Part shown: positions 10,581 through 19,657 of the stretch, in pieces
Numbering within the stretch: position 1 is the stretch's first letter
How the letters are laid out: every line of letters begins with the position of its first letter
DNA from: a virus
DNA length: 64,000 nucleotides
IMG/VR virus record: IMGVR_UViG_3300021364_000018
Coordinates: 1 to 64,000 of that record
Reading direction: 5' to 3' (one strand)
Notes under the pieces: generated by a model
Database searches by the model: none
What the model was told of the DNA's origin: nothing
Seen by the model: only the letters and a program-made list of their open reading frames with translations
Made by a program: the position numbers and the translations under genes

Positions 10581-10621
10581 TTTAGTTTCCTCCTATAAAA
10601 ACCAAGTTAATGGAATGCTAC

Positions 10622-10639
10622 TTACGGTAAATGCCGTAA
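10622..10639 (-). other. Intergenic hairpin after gp6
   Basis: Perfect 6-bp stem TTACGG/CCGTAA with a 6-nt loop just downstream of gp6. No U tract follows on either strand; it may mark an RNA processing site or attenuate read-through. Confidence 0.35.
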
Positions 10640-10653
10640 TCACCTTATTCATA

Positions 10654-12525
10654 TTAATATGATGTGCTTGATGTAGAGTTATATCCTATACCAGCACTAC
10701 TTTCACCACTTGAAATGGTGTCAACTTCACCTGTTACTTTAATGTCATCGACACTGATGTCAATCAAAGAACCTCTGATTGCAACAACATCGTCACTTTC
10801 TGGTATCACGGTGAAATCGATTGATGTATCACTGTTTACTGTTGAGGTAAACTTAATGGCATCAATCGAAACTTTACCACTGGCGTAATCTATTGTGCCA
10901 GCAGATGAATCTGCGATGACTCTCTGACCTGATGCGAGACTATATCGTCTTACATTGCCTGAACCGTCATCATCAAAGAAGTATGTATTTACAGAATCGC
11001 CATCTACTTTGAAACCTGTTGATACTAAAATACCACCTGACATTTTGTTATGTCCGTCATGTGGGTGATAGAATGAGTTTCCGAAATTGATAACTAAACC
11101 TTCTGAGAAATTTAATTTTACATCTTTCTTCTTTCTTAATCTTATGTTTGTTATGTTTGAAAGAATAGAATCGTTTATCTCGTCAATCGCCTTAACAAGA
11201 TTTGAATGTCTAAAGATTGCATCAAAGTTGTTAAGATTTGTATTATCGAAATTGACGATACCTGTTCTTACTAATTGTTCTAATTCTCCCTTTGAAAGAG
11301 TTGTGTCATTCTTATTGTATTTGAATACTGTTGATATAAGAATCTTGACTATCTCTGCATCTTTGATAACAGGTCTAACAGTCAACATATTAAGTTGATT
11401 AAGTTTGTTTTGAACTTCTGTTTTTTCTGTTTCAGATAGATAGTCTGAGTTTTGTGGTTTAAGTGATATGAACACTTTACCATATTCAGGTGGGTCGTTG
11501 TCTTCACCACCCCATACTGCAACTGCATCAGCATTCGGATAATACTCTTGCACTTTTGCTTTATAGTCATTCAATGTGACTAATCTGTTTTGTGATGTAT
11601 AGAATTTTGTTGCCTTAAACTTGATTGAATCAATTGATTCTTTTTCTGCACCACCTGATGAACTTGATAATGTTGTGATTGATGCATTTGTAAATCCGTT
11701 AATTGCATCTACCATTGAAAATATCTTTGCACCATCGGCATGAAAATCATCAACTACGATATATGTGATATCTATTGTGTCGCCATCTAATAGTTCTTTA
11801 CCTAAGACACCATCACCAAAATAAATCTCTATGAAACCTTCTTCGTTTTCTTGGGTGTAAAATACTCTAGTTGAATTTGTAATTGTAGATACATCAGTTG
11901 ACAATGAAAATTTGTTTGAGAAACCACCTGATGTGACTGATACTTCTAATTTAGATTTATCAACTCTTGCATTTGACAAAACAAATTTAGAGTTTTTAAT
12001 TTGACTATCATATACAAAGGTATCTGTTATGTATTGACCTTGAACTAAGTTTACATTTTCGTATTTAAAATTCAAACCATCTCTAGTCGGTATGATTGAA
12101 TCTGCATTTACATAGTTGTATGATACGCCGTCATAGACTGAAACAAAATTATGACCTCTAGCAAGTCTCATCTGGTCACCTGTAGGGATTGTGCCATCGA
12201 TGTTTCTTATATTGTTCATTGATAATTCTACAATAGCAGTAGATGCTTTCTCTGATGCAGGTGTAAAACCTAAGTCTTTTGCTCTTGATACTACATTCTT
12301 ACGAATCTGTGCTGAATCTAGGAATAATTCTGAAGCGGCGATGTTTGTATTGACACCACCGATATGTGATGCATATGCCAACATATCAATAAGAACTGAC
12401 ATGTTTGAACCTTCGAAGTCATAGTCTTTAAATTTGTCTTGACCTTTGAGATATGTTTTAATATTATCGACTATATCATCAAAGTCTAAATCGGTTGCGT
12501 TTATTTGTGAACTTTTTACTGCCAT
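10654..12525 (-). CDS. 6: Baseplate wedge protein gp6
   Basis: 623 aa, close to T4 gp6 (660 aa). The N-terminal region (DIVDNIKTYLKGQDKFKDYDF, then NMSVLIDMLAYASHIGGVN, then ASELFLDSAQIRKNVVSRAK) is the conserved part of gp6/J-like wedge proteins. Gp6 dimers form the ring that holds the baseplate wedges together around the hub. The gene overlaps the gp25 stop by one base (TAATG), so the two are translationally coupled, as expected for partners of the inner baseplate. Confidence 0.93.
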   Translation of the reverse strand: MAVKSSQINATDLDFDDIVDNIKTYLKGQDKFKDYDFEGSNMSVLIDMLAYASHIGGVNTNIAASELFLDSAQIRKNVVSRAKDLGFTPASEKASTAIVELSMNNIRNIDGTIPTGDQMRLARGHNFVSVYDGVSYNYVNADSIIPTRDGLNFKYENVNLVQGQYITDTFVYDSQIKNSKFVLSNARVDKSKLEVSVTSGGFSNKFSLSTDVSTITNSTRVFYTQENEEGFIEIYFGDGVLGKELLDGDTIDITYIVVDDFHADGAKIFSMVDAINGFTNASITTLSSSSGGAEKESIDSIKFKATKFYTSQNRLVTLNDYKAKVQEYYPNADAVAVWGGEDNDPPEYGKVFISLKPQNSDYLSETEKTEVQNKLNQLNMLTVRPVIKDAEIVKILISTVFKYNKNDTTLSKGELEQLVRTGIVNFDNTNLNNFDAIFRHSNLVKAIDEINDSILSNITNIRLRKKKDVKLNFSEGLVINFGNSFYHPHDGHNKMSGGILVSTGFKVDGDSVNTYFFDDDGSGNVRRYSLASGQRVIADSSAGTIDYASGKVSIDAIKFTSTVNSDTSIDFTVIPESDDVVAIRGSLIDISVDDIKVTGEVDTISSGESSAGIGYNSTSSTSY

Positions 12526-12953
12526 TATCGTACCCTACTTACGGTGAAATCTACTTGTTGACCTGGTAGACCGTTTTTTATTGAATAGAATACTCTGACA
12601 TCTAAGTTGTTTCTCTCAACTGGTGAAACATCAACCTTTATGTTAAATATTCTAGGTTCGTATATCTTTAATACCTTTTCTAAATTGTTTTTAATTCTTC
12701 GACCAGCACCAACAGTGTCTAATTCGAATAATTGTTGTCTAAGATTACCACCGAAGTTTGGTCTAAATGGTCTCTCATAGTGATTTGTTAATAAGATATT
12801 TCTCACTGCTCTCTTAATTGCATCTGAATCTTTCTTAACTGTAATGTCGTTTGTGACAGGATGAGATGTAAACATTATGTCAAGGTCTGAATAAGCGTCC
12901 TTAACTGCTGTTGTCTTAGAATTCGGTTTTGTGTAATCTCTAGAGTTTGCCAT
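12525..12953 (-). CDS. 25: Baseplate wedge protein gp25
   Basis: 142 aa (T4 gp25 is 132 aa), GPW/gp25 family. DLDIMFTSHPVTNDITVKKD, then AIKRAVRNILLTNHYERPF, then LEKVLKIYEPRIFN contain the conserved R-P-F-P and E-P-R motifs of this family. Gp25 sits in the inner baseplate and initiates sheath assembly. The ATG at 12953 lies only 5 nt after a perfect TATAAATA, so the late transcript may begin at the start codon; I see no Shine-Dalgarno. Confidence 0.95.
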   Translation of the reverse strand: MANSRDYTKPNSKTTAVKDAYSDLDIMFTSHPVTNDITVKKDSDAIKRAVRNILLTNHYERPFRPNFGGNLRQQLFELDTVGAGRRIKNNLEKVLKIYEPRIFNIKVDVSPVERNNLDVRVFYSIKNGLPGQQVDFTVSRVR

Positions 12954-12958
12954 TTAAC

Positions 12959-12966
12959 TATTTATA
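12959..12966 (-). promoter_or_regulatory. T4-type late promoter abutting gp25
   Basis: Perfect TATAAATA on the minus strand ending 5 nt before the gp25 ATG. T4 spacing would place +1 on the A of the ATG. Confidence 0.55.
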
Positions 12967-12982
12967 ACATTCTTAATAGTGT

Positions 12983-14815
12983 TTAATGCCTGAATATAGA
13001 AATAAATGCACCTTGTGCTGGTGGATTACGAAATACAACTGAGTTACCAGACATATACACTTGTCCTAAACCACCTACACCAAAATTTTGTTTTACACCA
13101 TCTACGAATACATACAATGACCCACCTGTTGTTGGGGCGGCATATGTATCTTCACCATCAATTGCATCGAATGTGTTAACATCACTATCATCGTTTTTGA
13201 AACTCTCTTTTGAAAATAGACCTTGAACAGTCTTAACATCTTTTTTAGTGCTTTCTATAACACCTTCGATATCTGGCATGTTAATATTGATATCAAACTT
13301 CATTCCTAGTAATTTAAGAATATCACAAAATGTCAAGAATAGAGGTTTAAAAATTTTACCCAAACCAATTGCATTAAAGAACTTCTTAACTATCTTGACC
13401 CATGAAAATAGAATTTTCTTATGCCAATTCGCTTTGAAATCTTTTAGTTCAAGAGCAAAGTCAGCGATTTCTTCTTCTATAGAAGCTGCTGTTGATTCAA
13501 TCTTATCGCCAATGATTTTTCTAAGGTCAAAACCGAAAATACTGATACCTTCAATAGCATCTCTTACAGCAGTATGAAATTCATTAACTTCTTTGAGTAA
13601 GCCTTCTTCTAATAATCGTTTTTCTTCTTCTAGTTTATCCAATTCTTCTGAAAACTTGACATGGTCGTCCATCGAAATGTCTTTGTCATCTAACTTTTTC
13701 TTCAATTCTTCTATTTGTTTGTTTATCTGTTTAATTTTTACTAATTGACCTGCTTTTGATGCTTGAAATTTTGCTTTTATTGAAGCAATTCTTGCCTCTA
13801 TCAATGCACCAATGTCTAAAGTCATTATTGAGATTAATTCACCGATAGGTATTCCTGGTAAACCAAGTAAATCCCAAATTTCTTTGAATATACTAATTAA
13901 TTTCTCAAATGCTTTCATATGAGCGTTTTGAATCCACTCTTTAATCTCTGTTTTGATGTATTTCCAGACTAATTTTGCTTTTGCTTCAGTATCAATGACT
14001 CCGAATTCGCCGTCAAACTGTCTTAACTCTTCTGGAATCATTTTGAAGAACTTATCAACCCATTCTTCTCTCTTTTTTTCTAAATCTTCTATCTCTTTTT
14101 TAAGAGTATCAATCTTCTCTTGCAACTCTTTGTCATCTGGCGTTGATTTTTGTTGTTCTTGTAAATCTGATAACTGTTTTTTCTTTGCGATAATCTGTGT
14201 TAGATAATTTTTACCTGCAATTTGGTCAATCAACTCATTTTTATAACTTGGCGAAGTGACAAGTTTAAGAATGTTAATCGATAGACCCATAATGCTAATT
14301 GTAAAATTGAAAGGCACTAACTTAGATACGAATTCTGCAATTTTTGTAGGTATGTAAGTATGAAACTCTTGTAATAATTCAGTAAAAGCATCTCTTGCTT
14401 CTTTTTGCCAATTACGAACTGAACCTTTTTGCCAGAATGGTGATAATATGTCTGCTAAGTCTTCTATGAATGCTTCAATGTCTGCAATTGTTTCATCTAT
14501 CTTTTCTTTAATCTCACCAAACAAGACATTTTCAATATAGTTCTCTTTTGCTTTTATCTCTTCTTGTATCTTTTTGAGTTCATCGGGGTCATCAATCTTC
14601 TTCATCTTCTCAGTCAATTCAGCAATCTCTTTTTCTTTTTCTGCTTTCATCTCTAAGACTTTAGCTTGCAACTTTCCTGGAATAGATGCTATCTCATTAA
14701 AGGTGTTAATGAGGTCTGCTTTTGTTGGGAGAGAAAAGATGTCACCGTCTGGACAATTAAATCCAGAAGGTATCGCTTCTTTTAAACTTGCTGTTGTGTT
14801 TGTTTCACCTGACAT
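12983..14815 (-). CDS. Coiled-coil virion structural protein between gp5 and gp25
   Basis: 610 aa, unrecognised beyond its position, which is shared by an uncharacterised structural protein in T4-like cyanophages. Long charged heptad regions lie at about residues 45-110, 205-260 and 350-410 (runs of E, K and L). Between them are hydrophobic stretches such as FNFTISIMGLSINILKLV. The C-terminal 45 residues are a compact Gly-rich beta-like segment (SLYVFVDGVKQNFGVGG). The gene ends 2 bp before the gp5 region's downstream neighbour and is co-transcribed. A tail-tip or hub accessory is plausible; no catalytic motif is visible. Confidence 0.7.
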   Translation of the reverse strand: MSGETNTTASLKEAIPSGFNCPDGDIFSLPTKADLINTFNEIASIPGKLQAKVLEMKAEKEKEIAELTEKMKKIDDPDELKKIQEEIKAKENYIENVLFGEIKEKIDETIADIEAFIEDLADILSPFWQKGSVRNWQKEARDAFTELLQEFHTYIPTKIAEFVSKLVPFNFTISIMGLSINILKLVTSPSYKNELIDQIAGKNYLTQIIAKKKQLSDLQEQQKSTPDDKELQEKIDTLKKEIEDLEKKREEWVDKFFKMIPEELRQFDGEFGVIDTEAKAKLVWKYIKTEIKEWIQNAHMKAFEKLISIFKEIWDLLGLPGIPIGELISIMTLDIGALIEARIASIKAKFQASKAGQLVKIKQINKQIEELKKKLDDKDISMDDHVKFSEELDKLEEEKRLLEEGLLKEVNEFHTAVRDAIEGISIFGFDLRKIIGDKIESTAASIEEEIADFALELKDFKANWHKKILFSWVKIVKKFFNAIGLGKIFKPLFLTFCDILKLLGMKFDININMPDIEGVIESTKKDVKTVQGLFSKESFKNDDSDVNTFDAIDGEDTYAAPTTGGSLYVFVDGVKQNFGVGGLGQVYMSGNSVVFRNPPAQGAFISIFRH

Positions 14816-14816
14816 A

Positions 14817-15863
14817 TCATGAATTCAATTTAAGGTCTTGGGCACTTAGTTTGATTGTCTTAGCAGACTTGATGTTAATATCATCACCTGCTTCTAAGTC
14901 AATCTTACCTGATGCATCAATCTTAGTATCATTATATGATTTGATATCTACTTTACCATTTGCATGAATCTTAGCATCGCCCAATACTTTGATGTTTACT
15001 TTACCACCAATGTATACTTCATTGTTTTTACATATAACTGTATAATTATCGTTAACTACTCTATGAATCTGATTACCATCTTTATCAATTTCATAGAATG
15101 TTCCTGTTCTATGTTCTAAAGATATTCTTTCATTACCTCTAGTATCATCTAATTCTAATATGTGACCTGACTCTGTATAAAGCGCCTTGTTGAATGGATA
15201 CATTGGCGTTGCATTTGACTTCGCTTCTTTTAAGTCATCTGACACTTCGCTCATATCTCGACCTGTGTAGATTGCATCGCCTGTTGAGAATACATTGATG
15301 TCACTTGCATCAGTGACTAATGGATAATAAGGTAATGTTTTTTCTGACTCTTCAAACTCTGTAATCTTTGAACCTGCACCTGTGTATTCTATCTGAACTT
15401 CTTTTGGGAGTTGTGGTGAAGTTTCTAAAGATAAAGAAAGAGCATTTGGTCTAGGACCTGATGGTGGGTTTAAACCGTCATCAGTTCCTTCATAATCAGA
15501 TTGTGTTGTTCTTCTTGGGTCATTAAAACCTCTGAGTGGTGTCACTGTTCTGGATAACAACTCATCGGTCACTGTTTCTTTATAACCCTTTTGAGAGATA
15601 CCTTGACCAACACCTAAAACTACAAAATCTTGTAAGTCGTCATCTCTAAAGTGACCATAGACTGTTGTACCTTCAACTATAGAATGTTGAGTTCCGAATC
15701 CACCCAAACCTGCTGTTGTCGCCGGCATGATTACTTGCGACCAAGGTAAATCAGGTGTTGCAATTAATGATTTGTTATCTGTATGCAAACCATGAACACG
15801 AACTCTAACACGACCAATCTTCAATGGGTCGTTTCTATCTTCTACTATACCATAATAAAACAT
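14817..15863 (-). CDS. 5: Baseplate central spike gp5, without lysozyme domain
   Basis: 348 aa, against 575 for T4 gp5. Residues 1-110 (YYGIVEDRNDPLKIGRVRVR, then DLPWSQVIMPATT) form the OB-fold domain of gp5/VgrG proteins. The last ~85 residues have the regular eight-residue spacing of the triple beta-helix needle (VNIKVLGD, KVDIKSYN, KIDLEAGD, DINIKSAK). The T4 lysozyme domain that normally sits between them is absent. The spike trimer caps the tail tube under the gp27-like hub. The stop-start overlap with the upstream gp27-like gene is one base. Confidence 0.9.
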   Translation of the reverse strand: MFYYGIVEDRNDPLKIGRVRVRVHGLHTDNKSLIATPDLPWSQVIMPATTAGLGGFGTQHSIVEGTTVYGHFRDDDLQDFVVLGVGQGISQKGYKETVTDELLSRTVTPLRGFNDPRRTTQSDYEGTDDGLNPPSGPRPNALSLSLETSPQLPKEVQIEYTGAGSKITEFEESEKTLPYYPLVTDASDINVFSTGDAIYTGRDMSEVSDDLKEAKSNATPMYPFNKALYTESGHILELDDTRGNERISLEHRTGTFYEIDKDGNQIHRVVNDNYTVICKNNEVYIGGKVNIKVLGDAKIHANGKVDIKSYNDTKIDASGKIDLEAGDDINIKSAKTIKLSAQDLKLNS

Positions 15864-17350
15864 TACACTTCCTCAGGTTCACTTGTTTGACTTAATGGAT
15901 TGTATGATTTAATATCTACACCATAACTCTCTTTGATTGTCTGCATTGTCACTGAACCTTTATTGTTAATAGGGTCAATGAAGAAAACAAGTTTACCAAT
16001 TAAATATTTTCCGTCTTCTAGTTTATCGCCGTCATCAGAATCAGTTTTGATTTCAGTTGTTGGTAATGTAAGTCTTACAACTGAACCAACTGAGATATCA
16101 CTTCTAAAAGGTATAGTTGCTTTGATAACATTTTGTTCGAATAGAGACAACAATGCTTTTCTCTCTAAGATACCTGTATCTCTATATTCATTACCTCTAG
16201 GTTGTGTTGTTGATTTACCATCAGTTGCATCAATCAACTTAGATTCATCTGAAAAAGCATTCGTTGGATTGACCTTATAATGTGTTTTAGATTCCCATGC
16301 TTGGTCAGGTGCAAGGTCTACAAATGCTTCTTTTGAATCAGGATTAGTTGTGACATCTAACATCTCTTCTGCTTCGTATATAGTTTCTAAATCAGAAGCA
16401 CGAATTAAAGGAAAACCTGATACATGAGCTGCCTTTCTATCAAAAACTTTTGATATAGAATATACATTCTCTTCTTCAAGTTTACGAATTGGGTCGTATG
16501 TTTTTAACATGGAAGCATACGCACCATCTTGAACACCTTTCATTGTATTGAACTTTTGTGGAAACTGATAATCTAAAATCTGACTATTCAAACCCACATC
16601 TGGTGCATTGATATCTATCTCTTCTGTATCTAATTTTGCATTTCTTGGATAATAACTAAATCGTAATGGAAACTCCATTTCTCTACACATGGTGTCAAAA
16701 GAAACAAATCTAAAACTACCATTTAATGTTTGAAAGAAGAACATACTGTTTTGCCAACTTGCATCTTCTCCATAGTTTGCGTTTTCGGTGCAATACTTAA
16801 TTACTTTGTTTAGATTCCAATTAGGACAAATGAATTGTTGATTTTCTGGTTTAGATTCTTCCCAATAATCTGCTAAATCATCTACACTTCTTAGTTTACC
16901 AAACCCACCATCTTCTCTCAATGCTTTAAGTAAGATACTAGAATATGAACCTCTATATGTTTTACTTACTACAGTCTTTTGACAAGTAAAGAATTTTGGG
17001 TCTACAATATGAAGAACATAAGACTTTGTTAAATCGTTGACTGGTTGAATATTTGTTAGACTGTAGATTCTGAATACTTTATCGATTGAGTTTTCTGTGC
17101 TAGAGAATTCACCTTCTGAACCTTCTCTTTGTCTTATCTTCATAGTAAGAGATTCTTGACCAACAAGTTTGAAGTTTTTGATTAAGTCTAGACCATCGAC
17201 AATAGACAATCTACCTGATAAGAAAGGTTTGTCTATCGATTCAAATATTTTGATGCTTGTTGTTATGCCTGATATGTCAATCGTATCTCCTTCTGGATTG
17301 ACTATAGTAAGGGCATCAACAACAAGTTCTCCTTGTTGTAAATTGCTCAT
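15863..17350 (-). CDS. Baseplate hub protein, gp27-like
   Basis: 495 aa. The start (LVVDALTIVNPEGDTIDISG, then IKIFESIDKPFLSGRLSIVD) and the later VLHIVDPKFF segment resemble hub proteins that join the tail tube to the gp5 spike. T4 gp27 is 391 aa. Gene order gp48-gp53-hub-gp5-gp25-gp6 supports the call. It overlaps the gp53 stop by 4 nt (ATGA), so it is translationally coupled. The identification rests on position and N-terminal pattern rather than a full alignment. Confidence 0.8.
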   Translation of the reverse strand: MSNLQQGELVVDALTIVNPEGDTIDISGITTSIKIFESIDKPFLSGRLSIVDGLDLIKNFKLVGQESLTMKIRQREGSEGEFSSTENSIDKVFRIYSLTNIQPVNDLTKSYVLHIVDPKFFTCQKTVVSKTYRGSYSSILLKALREDGGFGKLRSVDDLADYWEESKPENQQFICPNWNLNKVIKYCTENANYGEDASWQNSMFFFQTLNGSFRFVSFDTMCREMEFPLRFSYYPRNAKLDTEEIDINAPDVGLNSQILDYQFPQKFNTMKGVQDGAYASMLKTYDPIRKLEEENVYSISKVFDRKAAHVSGFPLIRASDLETIYEAEEMLDVTTNPDSKEAFVDLAPDQAWESKTHYKVNPTNAFSDESKLIDATDGKSTTQPRGNEYRDTGILERKALLSLFEQNVIKATIPFRSDISVGSVVRLTLPTTEIKTDSDDGDKLEDGKYLIGKLVFFIDPINNKGSVTMQTIKESYGVDIKSYNPLSQTSEPEEV

Positions 17351-18078
17351 GCTCTCATTACTTTTTCAAATCGTCTGACTATCGTATCAATTAAACTAGG
17401 TCTGATGACTTTGATTTTTCTTTTTTCCTCGTTGATGTTCTGTTCATTAATATCATGTGATACAGCAGTGAAACCTGCCTGTGGACAATTTCTTTTTAGA
17501 CCTTCTGCATTAACATAGTATGCGACACCATCTCTTTCTTCAACTACAGTTGTTGGTGTAAATGTTCTAGTTGATACTGCACCTGTGATAAGTTCATTCG
17601 ATTTAAAATCACCACCTTCTATTGCAATTCTATGATGTTCTGGTTCTACTTTAGTGATTCTACCTTCACTTGATACACTTGTTACCTTCTCACCTAAGAG
17701 ATATTTATTTGATATATCTGCAACTGTTGTCTTAGCACTAACTATCTCTGCCTGTGTCAAGGCAACTGCATATTGACCTGGATATTTTGCAGTCATATAT
17801 CTTTCAAATGTTTCACTATCTTTGTGCCAATCATAATAGTTTTCTATCTCATTAACTAAAAAGAAAGTCCAATGTAAATCTGGATTACCATATAGTTTTG
17901 TTGCAACAACATCTGGTCTCTCACCGTCTTCTATATGATAGTAAGAATAATCGACAATAGATTCAACTGCTTCTTGTTCTATCTTAGACTTACGAAAAAA
18001 GTCTTTGATGAAAATGACTTTACCGTCATCTAACTTATATTGAATCTCTGGAAAGTTTTGAAAAAATTGACTAGCCAT
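17347..18078 (-). CDS. 53: Baseplate wedge protein gp53
   Basis: 243 aa (T4 gp53 is 196 aa). The N-terminal half shows the family pattern: FFQNFPEIQY, VDYSYYHIEDGERPDVVATKL, YGNPDLHWTFFLVNEI, and a LysM-like YMTAKYP region. The C-terminal RRFEKVMRA ends the protein. Gp53 clamps the inner baseplate wedge. It overlaps gp48 by 8 nt and the hub gene by 4 nt. Confidence 0.92.
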   Translation of the reverse strand: MASQFFQNFPEIQYKLDDGKVIFIKDFFRKSKIEQEAVESIVDYSYYHIEDGERPDVVATKLYGNPDLHWTFFLVNEIENYYDWHKDSETFERYMTAKYPGQYAVALTQAEIVSAKTTVADISNKYLLGEKVTSVSSEGRITKVEPEHHRIAIEGGDFKSNELITGAVSTRTFTPTTVVEERDGVAYYVNAEGLKRNCPQAGFTAVSHDINEQNINEEKRKIKVIRPSLIDTIVRRFEKVMRA

Positions 18079-19177
18079 CTACATCACCTCTTTGTGACCT
18101 TTCGAATATACTTTCTTCTGCACCATACTCATGTTCGAATCTAAGGTCTTGCGATTCTGCTTTGATGACATTGTAATTTCCTTGTGTAAGAATTTTGATT
18201 TCTAAGAACTGTAATGTCAATTGAATATGTGCAGGCATTCCGTCTTCAAATGTTGAGAACTTCTGCCCACCTGTGTAATCAACCTGTGCGTTTGAACAAA
18301 CAGCAGGTAAGAAACCATCTACTTTATTACCCATAGGTCCGTCAAAGTAAATATCGAATATGTTTGGATAGTTAAAGAAGTTTGCGTTTGGGTTGTCTTC
18401 TGGTGATATGACTTCTTCGCCACCTAATATTGATACATCTGAATATGTATCAGGCAACATTGACATTCTAAATGTTTCAATGATTTTTAAAACACTCTTT
18501 GCCTCTTCTTGCGACCTTGGATAAAAGTCATATGTAAAGTCCCACGACCTGAAAGGCACACCATCTAGTATTTGTTCGTTTTGTGGATTGACTGCTCGAC
18601 CTGCTCTAAGGTTTGTTAAACCACCTGTCATTTTATTCAGCGTTTCTTTAACGAATGCGTTTGCCATTTTTTTACCTTCTTCAGCACCCACATCTGCCAA
18701 ATCTTTTTCTGGTGACATCAGAGCTTGTCCAATTCTTTCTAAACCTCTAGTGAATGAATTAACACCTGTTTGTGTATATTGAACTGTTGCTTGTGATATG
18801 ATTTGGTCTGGAACATACAATGCAATAGAACGAGACTTGTCTGCAAATTTAGATGAACCTCTCGCTCTTCTTGGTCTAATATCGAATACTAGATAATTTG
18901 CAAGTCTATCGTGTATCGGATAAACTATTTGGGGTTCACTACCTGCTGGTAATCTCTTTGAATGCCCTCTACCTTTTGAACCGTCATAGTTCAATGAGTT
19001 TTGAAGACTACTTCTTCTTTGGTCTAACTTCTTTAATGCGCTTTCTTTTGCTTCGCCTAGTTCATCTAAGGCACTCTCATAGTTTATTGCTTGTATCTGA
19101 CTTGCAATACCTTTGATAGAGTTTATAGCATTTTTTGCTTTTTGAAACTTCGATAATAATTTGTCTATGTATGCCAT
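18071..19177 (-). CDS. 48: Baseplate tail tube cap gp48
   Basis: 368 aa (T4 gp48 is 364 aa). The middle (LANYLVFDIRPRRARG, then RSIALYVPDQIISQATVQYT) and the C-terminal half (SWDFTYDFYPRSQEEA, then IETFRMSMLPDT, then NVIKAES) fit the gp48/gp19-like tube-cap pattern. Gp48 sits on the hub and nucleates the tail tube with gp54. It is first in the minus-strand baseplate block, with a CATAAATA late motif and AGGA in its 23-nt leader. Confidence 0.88.
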   Translation of the reverse strand: MAYIDKLLSKFQKAKNAINSIKGIASQIQAINYESALDELGEAKESALKKLDQRRSSLQNSLNYDGSKGRGHSKRLPAGSEPQIVYPIHDRLANYLVFDIRPRRARGSSKFADKSRSIALYVPDQIISQATVQYTQTGVNSFTRGLERIGQALMSPEKDLADVGAEEGKKMANAFVKETLNKMTGGLTNLRAGRAVNPQNEQILDGVPFRSWDFTYDFYPRSQEEAKSVLKIIETFRMSMLPDTYSDVSILGGEEVISPEDNPNANFFNYPNIFDIYFDGPMGNKVDGFLPAVCSNAQVDYTGGQKFSTFEDGMPAHIQLTLQFLEIKILTQGNYNVIKAESQDLRFEHEYGAEESIFERSQRGDVDG

Positions 19178-19178
19178 G

Positions 19179-19186
19179 TATAAATA
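19179..19186 (+). promoter_or_regulatory. T4-type late promoter for the gp4 block
   Basis: Perfect TATAAATA on the plus strand. Predicted start near 19192, 19 nt before the gp4 ATG; AAAGG lies in the leader. Confidence 0.7.
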
Positions 19187-19205
19187 ATCCTAAAAGGTTT
19201 ATTGT

Positions 19206-19213
19206 TATTTATG
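19206..19213 (-). promoter_or_regulatory. T4-type late promoter for the gp48 block
   Basis: CATAAATA on the minus strand, one base from the T4 consensus. Predicted start near 19200, 23 nt before the gp48 ATG. It overlaps the first codon of gp4, so the two late promoters are divergent and interlocked. Confidence 0.6.
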
Positions 19214-19657
19214 TCATACAGTGGTAAGTTCAAACCAAAGAACTATAAAAAGTATAGGGGCGACCCTACTAAAATCTTCTATCGCTCATTATGGGAAAGA
19301 AGATTCATGGTCTATTGCGATAATAATGAAAAGATTATTGAATGGGGTAGTGAAGAAGTAATCATACCTTACAGGTCGCCATTAGATAAAAAAGTCCATA
19401 GATATTTTCCTGATTTTTATATAAAATATATTAATAAGGATAAACAAGTGGTACGAGAGATAATTGAAGTTAAACCTAAGAAACAACTCAACCCACCTAA
19501 AGAACCAAAGAGAAGAACTCAAAGATATCTAAATGAAGTCACTACATATATGGTGAATCAGGCAAAGTTCAAAGCAGCTCAAGAATACTGCAATGATAGA
19601 AAACTAGGTTTTAGAATCTTAACAGAAGACCACTTGGTTCCAAAAAAGAAAAAATGA
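19211..19657 (+). CDS. 4: Head completion protein gp4
   Basis: 148 aa (T4 gp4 is 150 aa). I chose the ATG at 19211 (MSYSGKFKPKNYKKYRGDP), which is the conserved start; an in-frame TTG at 19202 only adds MLF. KIFYRSLWERRFMVYCDNN, then HRYFPDFYIKY, then IIEVKPKKQLNPP fit the TnsA-like endonuclease fold of this family (D and E-x-K). Gp4 completes filled heads before tail joining. The stop overlaps the next ATG by 4 nt. Confidence 0.93.
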   Translation: MSYSGKFKPKNYKKYRGDPTKIFYRSLWERRFMVYCDNNEKIIEWGSEEVIIPYRSPLDKKVHRYFPDFYIKYINKDKQVVREIIEVKPKKQLNPPKEPKRRTQRYLNEVTTYMVNQAKFKAAQEYCNDRKLGFRILTEDHLVPKKKK

